Part shown: positions 8,459 to 16,387 of the stretch, piece after piece
Layout: the number at the start of each line of letters is the position of its first letter
Numbering within the stretch: the stretch's first letter is position 1
Source: an uncultured Clostridia bacterium
GTDB lineage: Bacteria; Bacillota; Clostridia; Oscillospirales; Acutalibacteraceae
Assembly (NCBI GenBank): GCA_937901145.1
Contig: CALCHE010000237.1
Coordinates: forward strand, 1-22,849
Direction of reading: 5' to 3'
DNA: 22,849 nt
The notes under the pieces: generated by a model
The model's database searches: none
What the model saw: only the letters and a program-made list of their open reading frames with translations
What the model was told of the DNA's origin: nothing
Made by a program: the position numbers and the translations under genes

Positions 8459-8888
8459 ATGTTCCTGACGGGAGAGTGATTTCAAATACTGTGCCCGTTT
8501 CATCTGTTTGTTTAATTCGGATGTTCCCTTTATGGAGTTCGCATATTTTTTTCGATATAGCTAAACCTATGCCGTAGCCGCTGCTTTTATGAGATATATC
8601 TCCCTGAAAGAATCTGTCAAAAGCATGCTTTGCTTCTGTTTCTGCTACTGTTTGTCTTAATGATCGAATACCGTATATATGCTGCAACATTACCATTTTT
8701 ACAAGTACAACAGGATCGACACTTGGTCTGCCGATCTTGCTGTATTTATGCTCTACTATCGGATATATTTTTCTCCAATCTATTGATCTGTCTATCTTTC
8801 TTAATAAATGAAATTTGGGCACTAATGCGTCCAAACTCACTATTTCTCCATCGTTTCTGTTTTGTCCTGTTCGCTTGTCTTCTAACAT
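8457..8888 (-). pseudogene. Chimeric remnant: N-terminus of an IS1182-type transposase joined to the C-terminus of a histidine kinase
   Basis: Bases 8888 down to about 8631 encode a DUF772-type transposase start: SLDALVPKFHLLRKIDRSID, IYPIVEHKYSKIGRPSVDP and MLQHIYGIRSLRQTVAETE, about 86 residues. From about 8630 down to 8457 the same frame becomes the end of a sensor kinase: FDRFFQGDIS, the ATP-binding GYGIGLAISKKICELHKGNI and GTVFEITLP, about 57 residues. Neither half can work: the transposase lacks its catalytic core and the kinase lacks sensor, dimerisation and most ATPase motifs. The native transposase start is probably one of the Met codons at 8888, 8894 or 8900, after a TATAAT-like box. 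The simplest history is an insertion followed by a deletion that ran from inside the IS into the kinase gene. The frame is open further upstream to 9002, but that part covers terminator hairpins and is not counted. Confidence 0.85.
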
Positions 8889-9002
8889 TTTCATCACCAT
8901 ATTTATTATACCATAAATATGACAAAAAGCCCAGCTTTTGCTGGACTTTTTCGACAGCCTGGAGCCATCGGTTTTTCCGATGGCTTCTTTTTGTTGGTGC
9001 AT
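8889..9002. mobile_element. Probable outer end of the truncated IS, with two hairpins
   Basis: Upstream of the transposase fragment lie a hairpin 8924-8951 (12-bp arms, one mismatch, TTTT loop, which gives a T run on the minus strand) and a terminator-like hairpin 8964-8984 (GCCATCGG/CCGATGGC, then TTCTTTTT on the plus strand). A minus-strand hairpin between the IS tip and its transposase is a usual IS feature that blocks read-in. The exact IS tip and target duplication cannot be set because the other end is missing. Confidence 0.45.
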
Positions 9003-9025
9003 TTATGCGTGAAAATAAAATACAG

Positions 9026-9060
9026 AACTTCTTTCAGCTTTAACTGAAGGAAGTTTTTTT
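9026..9060 (+). terminator. Plus-strand terminator without an upstream gene
   Basis: Stem 9026-9037 with 9044-9055 (12 bp, one G-T pair), then seven T by 9060. No plus-strand gene precedes it; with the 8964-8990 hairpin it may be a leftover of deleted sequence. Confidence 0.8.
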
Positions 9061-9082
9061 GCGTTCGGTGAGCTTTTTCAGA

Positions 9083-9111
9083 TTGACACAGAGAGGATTA
9101 AATGTTACAAT
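9083..9111 (+). promoter_or_regulatory. Promoter of the glycosidase-transporter operon
   Basis: TTGACA (9083-9088), 17 bases, TACAAT (9106-9111). The in-frame ATG at 9102 overlaps the spacer and -10 box, which excludes it as start. Confidence 0.85.
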
Positions 9112-9146
9112 CTATTTTAGGAAATCCGTATGGGGAAGGTGAGAAT

Positions 9147-10646
9147 ATGAATTTTAAAATCAGAGAATTCACAGCTGAGATTATCTGTGAAGGAGAAAAC
9201 ACAGATGCTGTTATCGAAACTCAAGTCAGAGAGAATGAGGTGGAGCTTTTTCTGAGTGCTGCAGACGATAAGCCGAAGTTTATCGAGCTTCGTTGGGCTG
9301 CCGATACAAATGATGATCTGCTTGTGCTCGGTGATGCGTGGGAGAGAAGCTACGGAAATCTTCAGTTTCTTCCGCTTTACGAAAACGACCGATGGATGCC
9401 CTGGTATTTCATCGCCACGGACAGGAAAAAATGTTTCTGCTTCGGTGTAAAGACAGGCTGTAATTCCTTTGTCAGCTTCAGATATGACAGGGAAGGTATA
9501 ACTGCTCTGGTGGATGTCAGAAATGGCGGAAGCGGTGTGCATCTCGGAGGCAGAAAGCTCTGTGCTGCTACCTTCGTGTGGGCGGAATATGACAGTGGTG
9601 ATGTAATCGGAAATCTCAGTGATTTTTGCGGTAAACTCTGTGAAAATCCTATCCTTCCCGGAGAGAGAATTTACGGTGGAAATAACTGGTACTATGCTTA
9701 CGGGAAGAGCAGCTATGAGCAGATTATCTCTGATACGCGTCTGCTGGTTAGCCTTTCAGATGGTATAGATAACAGACCTTTTGAGGTAATCGACGACTGC
9801 TGGCAGGTAAAAAAATGTGCAGGTCCCTGGATTCCGAACAAAAAGTTCAGAGATATGGGTAAGCTTGCCGATGAGATAAAAGAGCTTGGGGCAAGACCCG
9901 GTATTTGGGTGCGCCTTCTCAGAAATAAGGACAGACGCCTTAAACGAAGCTACAGGATAAAGCGTAAAGGCAGAAGGACATATCTTGATCCGACACATCC
10001 TGAGGTTCAGAAGCACATAAGAGCCGATATAGAGAGGATAAAGGGTTGGGGATATGAGCTTCTGAAGCACGACTTTTCCACTGCTGATCTTTTCGGTGAT
10101 TTCGGTGGTAATCTCACCTCGGGTATTACTAATATCGACGGTTGGCATTTTTACGACAAGACAAAGACCAACGCTGAAATAGTTCTCGATTTCTACCGTC
10201 TTATCAGGGATGCGGCAGGAGATATGTACATTATCGGATGCAATACGGTTTCACATCTTTCAGCCGGAATGGTTCACATCTACAGAACAGGTGACGATAC
10301 CAGCGGTGTGGAGTGGAACAGAACGAGAGATTACGGAGTCAACACTCTGGCATTCCGTCTGGCTCAGAATGAGAAATTTTATATGTGTGATGCGGACTGT
10401 GTAGGTATTCAGAAGGATAATATCCCCTGGGAAAAGAATAGTCAGTGGCTTCATCTTCTTTCTTACAGTAATACGCCTTTATTTGTTTCCTGCTGTGATG
10501 ATATCGGACATAAGCAGAGAGAGGATCTGAAAAAGGCATACAGGGTATTCAATGTCACTCACAGCTTTAAGCCTGTCGACATTTTCTCTACAAAAACCCC
10601 TACGGAATGGGAGATAGACGGTGAAACCGTAAAGTATGAGTGGTAA
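9147..10646 (+). CDS. GH36-like (clan GH-D) alpha-galactosidase-type glycosidase
   Basis: 499 residues; start at 9147 after GGGGAAGGTGAG. No signal peptide, so it acts in the cytoplasm. An N-terminal beta-rich part (~1-170) precedes a TIM barrel typical of melibiase-type retaining enzymes: EVIDDCWQ, GPWIPNKKF, LGARPGIWVRL, LLKHDFSTADLFG and YRTGDDTSGVEWN. By family analogy Asp309 in KHDF is the likely nucleophile and Asp383 or Asp384 in RTGDD the acid/base; this is inference. It is about 200 residues shorter than classical bacterial GH36 enzymes (~720) and lacks the KWDMNR form, so it belongs to a divergent subgroup and galactoside specificity is uncertain. A GPH transporter follows 55 bases downstream with no terminator between, which implies import then cleavage of a glycoside. 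Confidence 0.8.
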   Translation: MNFKIREFTAEIICEGENTDAVIETQVRENEVELFLSAADDKPKFIELRWAADTNDDLLVLGDAWERSYGNLQFLPLYENDRWMPWYFIATDRKKCFCFGVKTGCNSFVSFRYDREGITALVDVRNGGSGVHLGGRKLCAATFVWAEYDSGDVIGNLSDFCGKLCENPILPGERIYGGNNWYYAYGKSSYEQIISDTRLLVSLSDGIDNRPFEVIDDCWQVKKCAGPWIPNKKFRDMGKLADEIKELGARPGIWVRLLRNKDRRLKRSYRIKRKGRRTYLDPTHPEVQKHIRADIERIKGWGYELLKHDFSTADLFGDFGGNLTSGITNIDGWHFYDKTKTNAEIVLDFYRLIRDAAGDMYIIGCNTVSHLSAGMVHIYRTGDDTSGVEWNRTRDYGVNTLAFRLAQNEKFYMCDADCVGIQKDNIPWEKNSQWLHLLSYSNTPLFVSCCDDIGHKQREDLKKAYRVFNVTHSFKPVDIFSTKTPTEWEIDGETVKYEW

Positions 10647-10701
10647 ATAATGCATCTGAAATGATGTGATTCCACATAATGAAGATAAGGGAGGAATTTT
10701 T

Positions 10702-12807
10702 ATGGAAAACGAAAGCAGAAAAGGTATTGCTTCGAAGGTTAAAAATATTATACATACGGCTAAGGAGTACTGGACTGAGCCGGCGAAGGGAAATTATATT
10801 CCCTATAAGGAAGTGGTAAGTCTGAGCGGAGCCGGGTTCGGTGTTCATTGGATGACTCTTCTGATAAGTACTATCGGACTTGATGCTTCTAATTTACTCG
10901 TCGGTGCAAGTATAGGTATGAAGCCTACAGATTTGCAGATTATGGCCATTGTGGCTAATATCGTGGGCATTCCCATCGGAATATTCCGTTCCTGGTACTA
11001 TGATAATCATAATCTGAAGGGCGGTAAGTTTTTGCCGTTTCTGAGAAAAACAGGCTTCCCGATGGTTTTTCTTGCTACGGTTTTCGTGTGGTTGCCCTAT
11101 GAGAATATGGATTATACCCTTAAAGCGGTGGTTATATGGGTTATGTATTTCATAATGAGCATTTTCCTGGGCTTTTTCAATGAAAGCTATGTGTTCTTTC
11201 AGCAGATAATTACGCCGAACTCTCAGGAAAGAGCAAATGTTATGAGCATTTCTCAGGTTATTTATTCTCTTGCTCCTACTATCACGGGTCTCGTGGTTCC
11301 GCTTATTGCGGGTCTTGCCTGGGGTCTTAATAATATCTGGACCTACAGAATTATTTATCCGCCCTTTACTATTGCGGGTCTGATAGCGTGTACCGTGTTT
11401 TTCCGTAAGGTTAAAGAGAGACTTATTCTTCCTAAAAAGAAGCCCGAGCCGGTAAGAATGCTCGATGCTATACGCGAGATAGCCAAAAACAAATATTTCT
11501 GGATTATACAGGTCGCAGGATGGATTGTTTTTCTGGAATCAGGCTATGGTGTTATTCTCAGCTGGTCCTTTGTTTACGGTCACGGCGGTCAGTATCAGGC
11601 ATCCTTAGGTCTGGCAAATACAATTATCGGTAATGCTGCTTTATGGTCGATGCTTCTTTGTCCCTTCGCCATTAAAGCTCTGGGTAAAAGAAATCTGCTC
11701 ATACTGTCAAATGCAGTCAATGTGGTTTTTCTCGCTATCCTTTATTTTACATACCGTAATCTTATTATGATATGCGTTCTCTGGTACATCAATAACTTCA
11801 TCAGTACCTTCTGGAATATCGTTCAGCATCAGATAAGTGCTGATATGAGAGACTACCATCAGTGGAAAACAGGCGTGCGTGTAGACGGACTTTTCGGTCC
11901 TCTCGGTATAATAGGCACATTTATCGGATTCTTTACCGGTATGTTCTATCCTGCAGTTTATGAGAAGATGGGACTTTTGACCGATTACAACGTGCTGTAT
12001 GACGATAATGTCAGAAACAGTCTTTTCGAGGTTCTGATAATCTGTTCCATATTCGGTGCAATATTCAATCTTATTCCCTTCTTCTTCTATGACCTGACCG
12101 AAAATAAGCATAAAGCCTACGTGGATGTTCTGAAAATACGCGCTATGTTCGAAAATTATGTTCTCGGAAAGCTTGAGGATAATGAACTCGAAGAGGCTAT
12201 GGCAGTTGTGATTGAGGCTAAGGAAAACTACGGAAAAGAAAAAGTCTCCGTAAGCAAATCCGATGATAAGACTCATAAAAAACAGGCAAAAGAAACTAAT
12301 CTTGCCATAGAGAGAGCGGCCATCGTTATGGAGGACCTTAATAAGTTTTCAGGTGAAGTCGGCAGGGCAAGACTCAGACAGGCTCAGGCAGATAAGGCTA
12401 AGGGTATGGTTTATCTTTACGATAATGCTGATGAAGAAATGAAAAAGGCTAAAGCATTACCTAAAAATACTGCAGAAGAAAAAGAAATCCGTTCCGATGC
12501 CATAAAGAATATCAGAATTAAAAAGAGGTCTGCTTCTCTTATCAGAAAGCACGGCATAGAAAACATAAAAGCTCCCGATGAATCGGTTAAGCTCGAAATA
12601 ATGAACAGAGAAGCGCACAGCTTTTTTGAAAGCATAAAAATAAAACGCGAACTAAATAAATGGCTTAAAGAGGCATCGGATTATGCGGATATTATAAAGC
12701 CCTACACAGCCGCTGAAAATCTTCTCGCTCAGGCAGAATATTATACACATTACGAAGAGCTTGAAAAGAGATACTTTGAACTGACAGCTGTGTCAGAAGC
12801 GCAGTAA
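10702..12807 (+). CDS. GPH/MFS-type sugar symporter with long C-terminal cytoplasmic extension
   Basis: 701 residues; start at 10702 after GGGAGG, because the upstream ATG at 10666 has no ribosome site. Residues ~35-470 form about 12 transmembrane helices with glycoside-pentoside-hexuronide (GPH) character: GASIGMKPTDLQIMAI, the cytoplasmic GGKFLPFLRKTGFP loop, ERANVMSISQ and SADMRDYHQWKTGVRVDG, equivalent to the DxxDYxxxxTGxRxDG segment of GPH transporters. Residues ~470-701 are hydrophilic, rich in Lys, Glu and Ala, and probably helical or coiled coil. Usual GPH proteins have about 450-500 residues in total, so about 230 residues are extra; they do not look like the IIA-type domain of LacS. 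Second gene of the operon with the GH36-like enzyme; substrate is probably the glycoside cut by it. Confidence 0.85.
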   Translation: MENESRKGIASKVKNIIHTAKEYWTEPAKGNYIPYKEVVSLSGAGFGVHWMTLLISTIGLDASNLLVGASIGMKPTDLQIMAIVANIVGIPIGIFRSWYYDNHNLKGGKFLPFLRKTGFPMVFLATVFVWLPYENMDYTLKAVVIWVMYFIMSIFLGFFNESYVFFQQIITPNSQERANVMSISQVIYSLAPTITGLVVPLIAGLAWGLNNIWTYRIIYPPFTIAGLIACTVFFRKVKERLILPKKKPEPVRMLDAIREIAKNKYFWIIQVAGWIVFLESGYGVILSWSFVYGHGGQYQASLGLANTIIGNAALWSMLLCPFAIKALGKRNLLILSNAVNVVFLAILYFTYRNLIMICVLWYINNFISTFWNIVQHQISADMRDYHQWKTGVRVDGLFGPLGIIGTFIGFFTGMFYPAVYEKMGLLTDYNVLYDDNVRNSLFEVLIICSIFGAIFNLIPFFFYDLTENKHKAYVDVLKIRAMFENYVLGKLEDNELEEAMAVVIEAKENYGKEKVSVSKSDDKTHKKQAKETNLAIERAAIVMEDLNKFSGEVGRARLRQAQADKAKGMVYLYDNADEEMKKAKALPKNTAEEKEIRSDAIKNIRIKKRSASLIRKHGIENIKAPDESVKLEIMNREAHSFFESIKIKRELNKWLKEASDYADIIKPYTAAENLLAQAEYYTHYEELEKRYFELTAVSEAQ

Positions 12808-12832
12808 AAGGGATTAATTTTTAATAAGCCTA

Positions 12833-12861
12833 TTGCAAAAAATATAAAATAATGGTAATAT
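12833..12861 (+). promoter_or_regulatory. Candidate promoter of the 160-residue gene
   Basis: TTGCAA (12833-12838), 17 bases, TAATAT (12856-12861), 33 bases before the start codon. No clear terminator separates it from the transporter upstream, so read-through is possible. Confidence 0.55.
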
Positions 12862-12894
12862 ACTCGGGTATCAAAAAAAGAACGGAGAATTATA

Positions 12895-13377
12895 ATGGCA
12901 TATTTCTACAAAAAAGACGGAGAAATTTTTATTCCTGAAAAAATCAATCCCGATCTCGTAAAGCTTTGCTTCGGCATCGTAAAGGCATGCAAGCTTTCCT
13001 TTAAGTATCAGATGAAGTCCACTTCTCTTACTAATGCGGTCAAATCAGGCAAAGACGATCAGATGCTTTCTCTTATTCAGAAATGTCTCGAAAAAAATAA
13101 GAGACTTTATGATCAGGATATGGCTCTGGCCGGCGTTACAGTGGAAGAGGTTGATGCAGATTTCTTCGCAGATAAGGACACAGAATTCCTTAAAAATCAG
13201 ATGCAGGTACTTATCGATTTCGCTATGATCAATACTGTAGTTGAGTCAAAGATGATGAATGTTCTCGCTGCAAGCTGTGAGAAGATTCTCGGCACACCGC
13301 TGAATAAAATCAAATTCTTCACCAATCAGGAAGTAATTCTTGAGCTTGATGAGGAAGAGGAAGAAGTCGACGAGTAA
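12895..13377 (+). CDS. Unrecognised 160-residue cytoplasmic protein with acidic tail
   Basis: Start at 12895 after ACGGAG. The sequence opens with MAYFYKKDGEIFIPEKINPD, has no signal peptide or membrane helix, appears mainly helical and ends in an acidic run (ELDEEEEEVDE). It contains four Cys without a metal-binding spacing. Codon use resembles the neighbouring genes and the frame is long and clean, so it is a real gene. I do not recognise a family. It has its own likely promoter and shares a terminator with the convergent metallophosphoesterase, so no partner can be named. Confidence 0.75.
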   Translation: MAYFYKKDGEIFIPEKINPDLVKLCFGIVKACKLSFKYQMKSTSLTNAVKSGKDDQMLSLIQKCLEKNKRLYDQDMALAGVTVEEVDADFFADKDTEFLKNQMQVLIDFAMINTVVESKMMNVLAASCEKILGTPLNKIKFFTNQEVILELDEEEEEVDE

Positions 13378-13396
13378 GCAAACTGAACAATGAAAA

Positions 13397-13421
13397 AAGA
13401 GGCTGTGGAAAACAGCCTCTT
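13397..13421. terminator. Bidirectional terminator, 160-residue gene and metallophosphoesterase
   Basis: AAGAGGCTGT (13397-13406) pairs perfectly with ACAGCCTCTT (13412-13421) around a five-base loop. The A run before it makes a strong T run for the minus-strand gene; on the plus strand TAATATTTTG follows. Confidence 0.85.
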
Positions 13422-13430
13422 AATATTTTG

Positions 13431-14450
13431 TCAGCAGTAAATGCTTTTGAAATCATACATTTCCCCGGTGTTGTCCTCGTCAGTATGTATTGTAATGAGA
13501 GTGCCGGCGAGAGATGCCTTAGGTGTTACGTGATAGTAAGCGCCCTCGTAGAAACTGCATTGTACCGTTGAAGGGTGATTGTGTCCCATTGAGAGAAGAC
13601 CTACACAGCCGCTTGCAGTGAAAACATCGTCGAGTGGCTGGTTTTTAGGGATGTTATACTTTTCCATTCTGATGCCTAAGGTAGGATATCCGAATTTATA
13701 CATTTTGCCTTGTCTGGCAGCACGGAAAAAGTTCGGAGTGTTTTCGTGAAGGAAAACGCTCATATAAATATCCGGGTTTTCCTTCTGCTTTTCCACAATT
13801 TCTTCTTTACACCAGTTTACCTGATCCTCGTGGACATAGCCGTAAATATGATCCTCATCTTCGTTATCGTAGTCCATAGTGTCGAGGAAAAGAAGAGAAT
13901 GAGTCGTTTTTCCGCCATCGGTGATGTCGATGCTGTACTGACAGCCACCTGATATTTCGGGTTCATCAGAGACGAGACAATGCTCATATTGAGAAAGGTA
14001 AGCTACCACATCCTCGGATGTGCCGTAGTTGATACCGTCATTATTTCCGGGAACATAGGACCAGTATTGGTCTGCTTCTTCGAAAATTTCTGCCACGGTA
14101 CGAAGAACATTGGCTTTATTGAAATCACCGTCGTTACCGTCATCTATCATATCTCCCGAAATCACTACCAGATCAGGCTCGTATTTTTCGGTAAGGCTCT
14201 CTATTTTGTTCAGAGTCAGCATATCAGAAAAGCTGATGCCTGTAGTAAAATGAGTGTCACTGAACTGAAGAACTGTGAAGTCGCCGTTTTCGTCAGCAGG
14301 AAGGTCGGGGAGCTCCTTTTGTACGGTGACCGTCTGTGCAAAGCCTGTAATGTCGCCTTTGTTTTTCATCTCTTCTGCTAAAGCACCTCCCGACCGGAGA
14401 GAAACTATCATAGTGATAAAGGCGATGAGTGTAGCTAAAAAGTTTGTCAT
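13431..14450 (-). CDS. Exported calcineurin-like metallophosphoesterase
   Basis: 339 residues; start set by AAAGGATG nine bases upstream. Residues 1-26 look like a signal peptide (hydrophobic core, then ALA before EE), so it acts outside the membrane. Metallophosphoesterase motifs are in order: D65-T-H67 in SDTH, GDMIDD (99-104), GNND (135-138), LHE with His235, and GHNH (289-292). These supply the two-metal site. The usual GNHD motif is GNND, with Asn137 replacing the His that normally helps catalysis. Overall layout resembles Dcr2/PAP29-type phosphatases. The target could be a phosphoprotein, nucleotide or phosphosugar; the sequence does not say. It is divergent from a GPH transporter across a repeat-rich region that may control both. 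Confidence 0.88.
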   Translation of the reverse strand: MTNFLATLIAFITMIVSLRSGGALAEEMKNKGDITGFAQTVTVQKELPDLPADENGDFTVLQFSDTHFTTGISFSDMLTLNKIESLTEKYEPDLVVISGDMIDDGNDGDFNKANVLRTVAEIFEEADQYWSYVPGNNDGINYGTSEDVVAYLSQYEHCLVSDEPEISGGCQYSIDITDGGKTTHSLLFLDTMDYDNEDEDHIYGYVHEDQVNWCKEEIVEKQKENPDIYMSVFLHENTPNFFRAARQGKMYKFGYPTLGIRMEKYNIPKNQPLDDVFTASGCVGLLSMGHNHPSTVQCSFYEGAYYHVTPKASLAGTLITIHTDEDNTGEMYDFKSIYC

Positions 14451-14502
14451 TTGAGTTCATCCTTTCTTTATTTTACTTTTTCGTGTTTTCTAAGCGAAAT
14501 TA

Positions 14503-14816
14503 CCTCCTAATTAAAAAGTGTGTGCAAACCGGAATCTGCACACACGAAAAATGCAGAACCGATTTAGCTACCACACAAAATCTGATTACCCTCACACAAG
14601 AAATGCGAAAATAGAAGTCTGCATTTTTACCGAAATAAAAAGCACACCTCTTGTGATAGGGGAGAAAATATTCAGATTTCGTGTGGTGGCTTTATTATAT
14701 CAAACATATTATTTCCTTTCAAGTAAAAATTATCCATTTTTCTTCGTCAATATATCCAAAAACCATTTCTTTTTTTCTATAACCTAAAAATCATAAACTG
14801 TGATATAATTAGGAGG
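14503..14816. repeat. Nested inverted-repeat region between divergent genes
   Basis: This is the 392-base gap between the phosphoesterase and the transporter. An 11-bp outer inverted repeat is CCTCCTAATTA (14503-14513) with TAATTAGGAGG (14806-14816). Inside are: GTGTGTGCA/TGCACACAC (14518-14526, 14537-14545); a 22-base imperfect repeat, 19 of 22 matching (14566-14587, 14670-14691); a 13-base repeat, 11 of 13 (14589-14601, 14649-14661), nested inside it; and an alternative perfect 11-bp pairing AAAAATGCAGA (14547-14557) with 14618-14628. Together 14566-14691 can fold as one long hairpin. Motifs of the form CACAC(A/G)A recur at 14541, 14572 and 14594. It may be a MITE-like insert, a regulator-binding region or a structured leader; no family is recognised. 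Confidence 0.7.
14801..14809 (+). promoter_or_regulatory. Extended -10 box for the GPH transporter
   Basis: TGA-TATAAT at 14801-14809; the -35 position (AACCTA) is poor, as is common with an extended -10 box. The first AGGAGG (14811-14816) sits at the expected transcript start; the second (14830-14834, AGGAGGC context) is the ribosome site. Confidence 0.6.
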
Positions 14817-14842
14817 AAAGAAAATCACAGGAGGCAAGAAAA

Positions 14843-16339
14843 ATGAATACTTACACAAAAAAAGAAAGGAATATGTACCTTGCAGGTCTTCTGGGTCAGA
14901 ATATTATCTATAATATTATCGCCACAGGTATGACCTTCTATTTCCAGAGTGTTATCTTTATTCCCGCTATGGCCATCAGTGTAATCACAGGTGTAGCACG
15001 AGTGTGGGATGCTATCAACGACCCGATGATGGGTACCATAGTAGACAGAACGAGAAGCAAATACGGCAAATGCCGTCCTTATCTTTTCTTTGTTCCGGGC
15101 ATAGTATGCATTACTACTATTCTTACCTTTATTAACGGACAGTATTCCTCGGCTAATTCAGCATCTGCCAATGCTCTGATTATCGGCTGGGCGGCTGTTT
15201 CCTATATTCTTTGGGGTATGACCTACACAGCAGGTGACATTCCCATCTGGGGTATTACTGCTCTTATGACAGAAAACGATAAAGACAGAGCGAAGCTCCT
15301 CGGTCTGGCAAGAGTAGTCGGCGGCGTCGGCGGCGGTGTGGTTCTTATCGCACTTATTCCCGTTTCACAGAGTGTCGGTGCAGCCTTCGCTGAAAGCATG
15401 GGTCAGTCCAAAGGCTTACAGATGGGCTTTATTCTGGTCTGCGGTGCTCTTACTCTTATCGGCTCCCTTCTTTTCCAGTGTGCCGCTTTTGCCAAAGAAA
15501 GAGTTGCACAGCCTTCTGATGCTCACAAGGGCTTCATTGACAATGTAAAAATTATGTGGGGTTGTAAGCCTTTCCGCAGAATTCTCATTTCAGGCGTTAT
15601 CAAAGCTCCCATACAGATACTCTCTCTCGTTGCTATGACACTGCTTTCCTATTACTTCGGTGATAACGGTGGCGACGGTCAGAATTATATGCCATATATG
15701 GCAGCTCTCGGCGGACCGATGTTTATCGGTATGTTCGGTGCTATGGCTATCGTTCCTAAACTTTGTGAAAAGTTTGAAAAAAAGACAGTGTATAACGGCA
15801 CAAGTATTATCGGTGCCATTCCTTTCGGTCTTATCTTCGTGGCATACCTTATCGACGGCACAGGTCTTTATAAGCCCGGCTGGCTTCCCGTGATGGCTGT
15901 TCTCTTCCTCGTGGCAGGTGCAGGTACAGGTGCATCGGGTGTTATTCAGTCCATTATGATAGCTGACTGTGTCGACTATGACGAATATCACACAGGTTAT
16001 CGCCCTGACGGTGTATTCTTCTCAGGTCAGTCCTTCATCACCAAACTCGGTGCAGGCCTTTCCTCCTTCATTCAGGGTATCGTTTTTGCCGCTGTAGGCT
16101 TCAGTGGTGATGCTGTCAAGGCATGTAATGAAGCTCTGGCTGCATCTCCGGCTACAGACTTTATGTTTGCTACCGCTCCTGAATTTGAAGCATATCGTTT
16201 CGGTATGTTCTTCCTTATTACCATTCCTGCTTTTGTAACGAGCCTTCTTTCCGTAATTCCCATGAAAAATTATGAAATCGATAATAAGGAATACGAGAGA
16301 ATTCTCGGCGAGCTTAATGCCAAGAGAAATGCGAAATAA
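14843..16339 (+). CDS. GPH-family sugar:cation symporter
   Basis: 498 residues, the usual GPH length; start after CAGGAGGCAAG. Twelve transmembrane helices are expected. Diagnostic segments are WDAINDPMMGTIVDRTRSKYGKCRPYL (given here by its ends, WDAINDP and KCRPYL, residues ~53-80), DKDRAKLLG in the central loop, and DCVDYDEYHTGYRPDG near residues 374-389. It imports a glycoside or sugar with a cation. It is distinct from the GPH protein encoded at 10702-12807 and has no long C-terminal tail. No hydrolase is beside it; the divergent exported metallophosphoesterase could prepare a phosphorylated substrate, which is only inference. Codons are GC-richer than those of the NRPS, suggesting good expression. 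Confidence 0.92.
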   Translation: MNTYTKKERNMYLAGLLGQNIIYNIIATGMTFYFQSVIFIPAMAISVITGVARVWDAINDPMMGTIVDRTRSKYGKCRPYLFFVPGIVCITTILTFINGQYSSANSASANALIIGWAAVSYILWGMTYTAGDIPIWGITALMTENDKDRAKLLGLARVVGGVGGGVVLIALIPVSQSVGAAFAESMGQSKGLQMGFILVCGALTLIGSLLFQCAAFAKERVAQPSDAHKGFIDNVKIMWGCKPFRRILISGVIKAPIQILSLVAMTLLSYYFGDNGGDGQNYMPYMAALGGPMFIGMFGAMAIVPKLCEKFEKKTVYNGTSIIGAIPFGLIFVAYLIDGTGLYKPGWLPVMAVLFLVAGAGTGASGVIQSIMIADCVDYDEYHTGYRPDGVFFSGQSFITKLGAGLSSFIQGIVFAAVGFSGDAVKACNEALAASPATDFMFATAPEFEAYRFGMFFLITIPAFVTSLLSVIPMKNYEIDNKEYERILGELNAKRNAK

Positions 16340-16355
16340 ACGATAAAAAATAAAT

Positions 16356-16387
16356 GCTCTTACGGATGAAAACGTAAGGGCGTTTTT
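16356..16387 (+). terminator. Terminator of the GPH transporter
   Basis: GCTCTTACG (16356-16364) pairs with CGTAAGGGC (16373-16381, one G-T pair), followed by GTTTTT. It touches the stop of the convergent XRE gene. Confidence 0.85.

Noticed and set aside
8630..9043. 137-codon plus-strand frame opposite the transposase remnant
   Set aside because: Hydrophobic shadow frame running through terminators; the minus strand shows real homology.
9102..9146. Upstream ATG for the GH36-like gene
   Set aside because: It overlaps the promoter; the ATG at 9147 follows a good ribosome site.
11707..12276. Minus-strand open frame inside the GPH transporter gene
   Set aside because: Shadow of a strongly coding plus-strand gene, no recognisable domain.
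14541..14610. CACAC-containing short repeats as a CRISPR array
   Set aside because: Units are under 15 bases, irregular in spacing and not identical; no cas gene is present.
14518..14787. 89-codon plus-strand frame in the repeat region
   Set aside because: It starts at a GTG in a hairpin, has no ribosome site, and its sequence only reflects the repeats.
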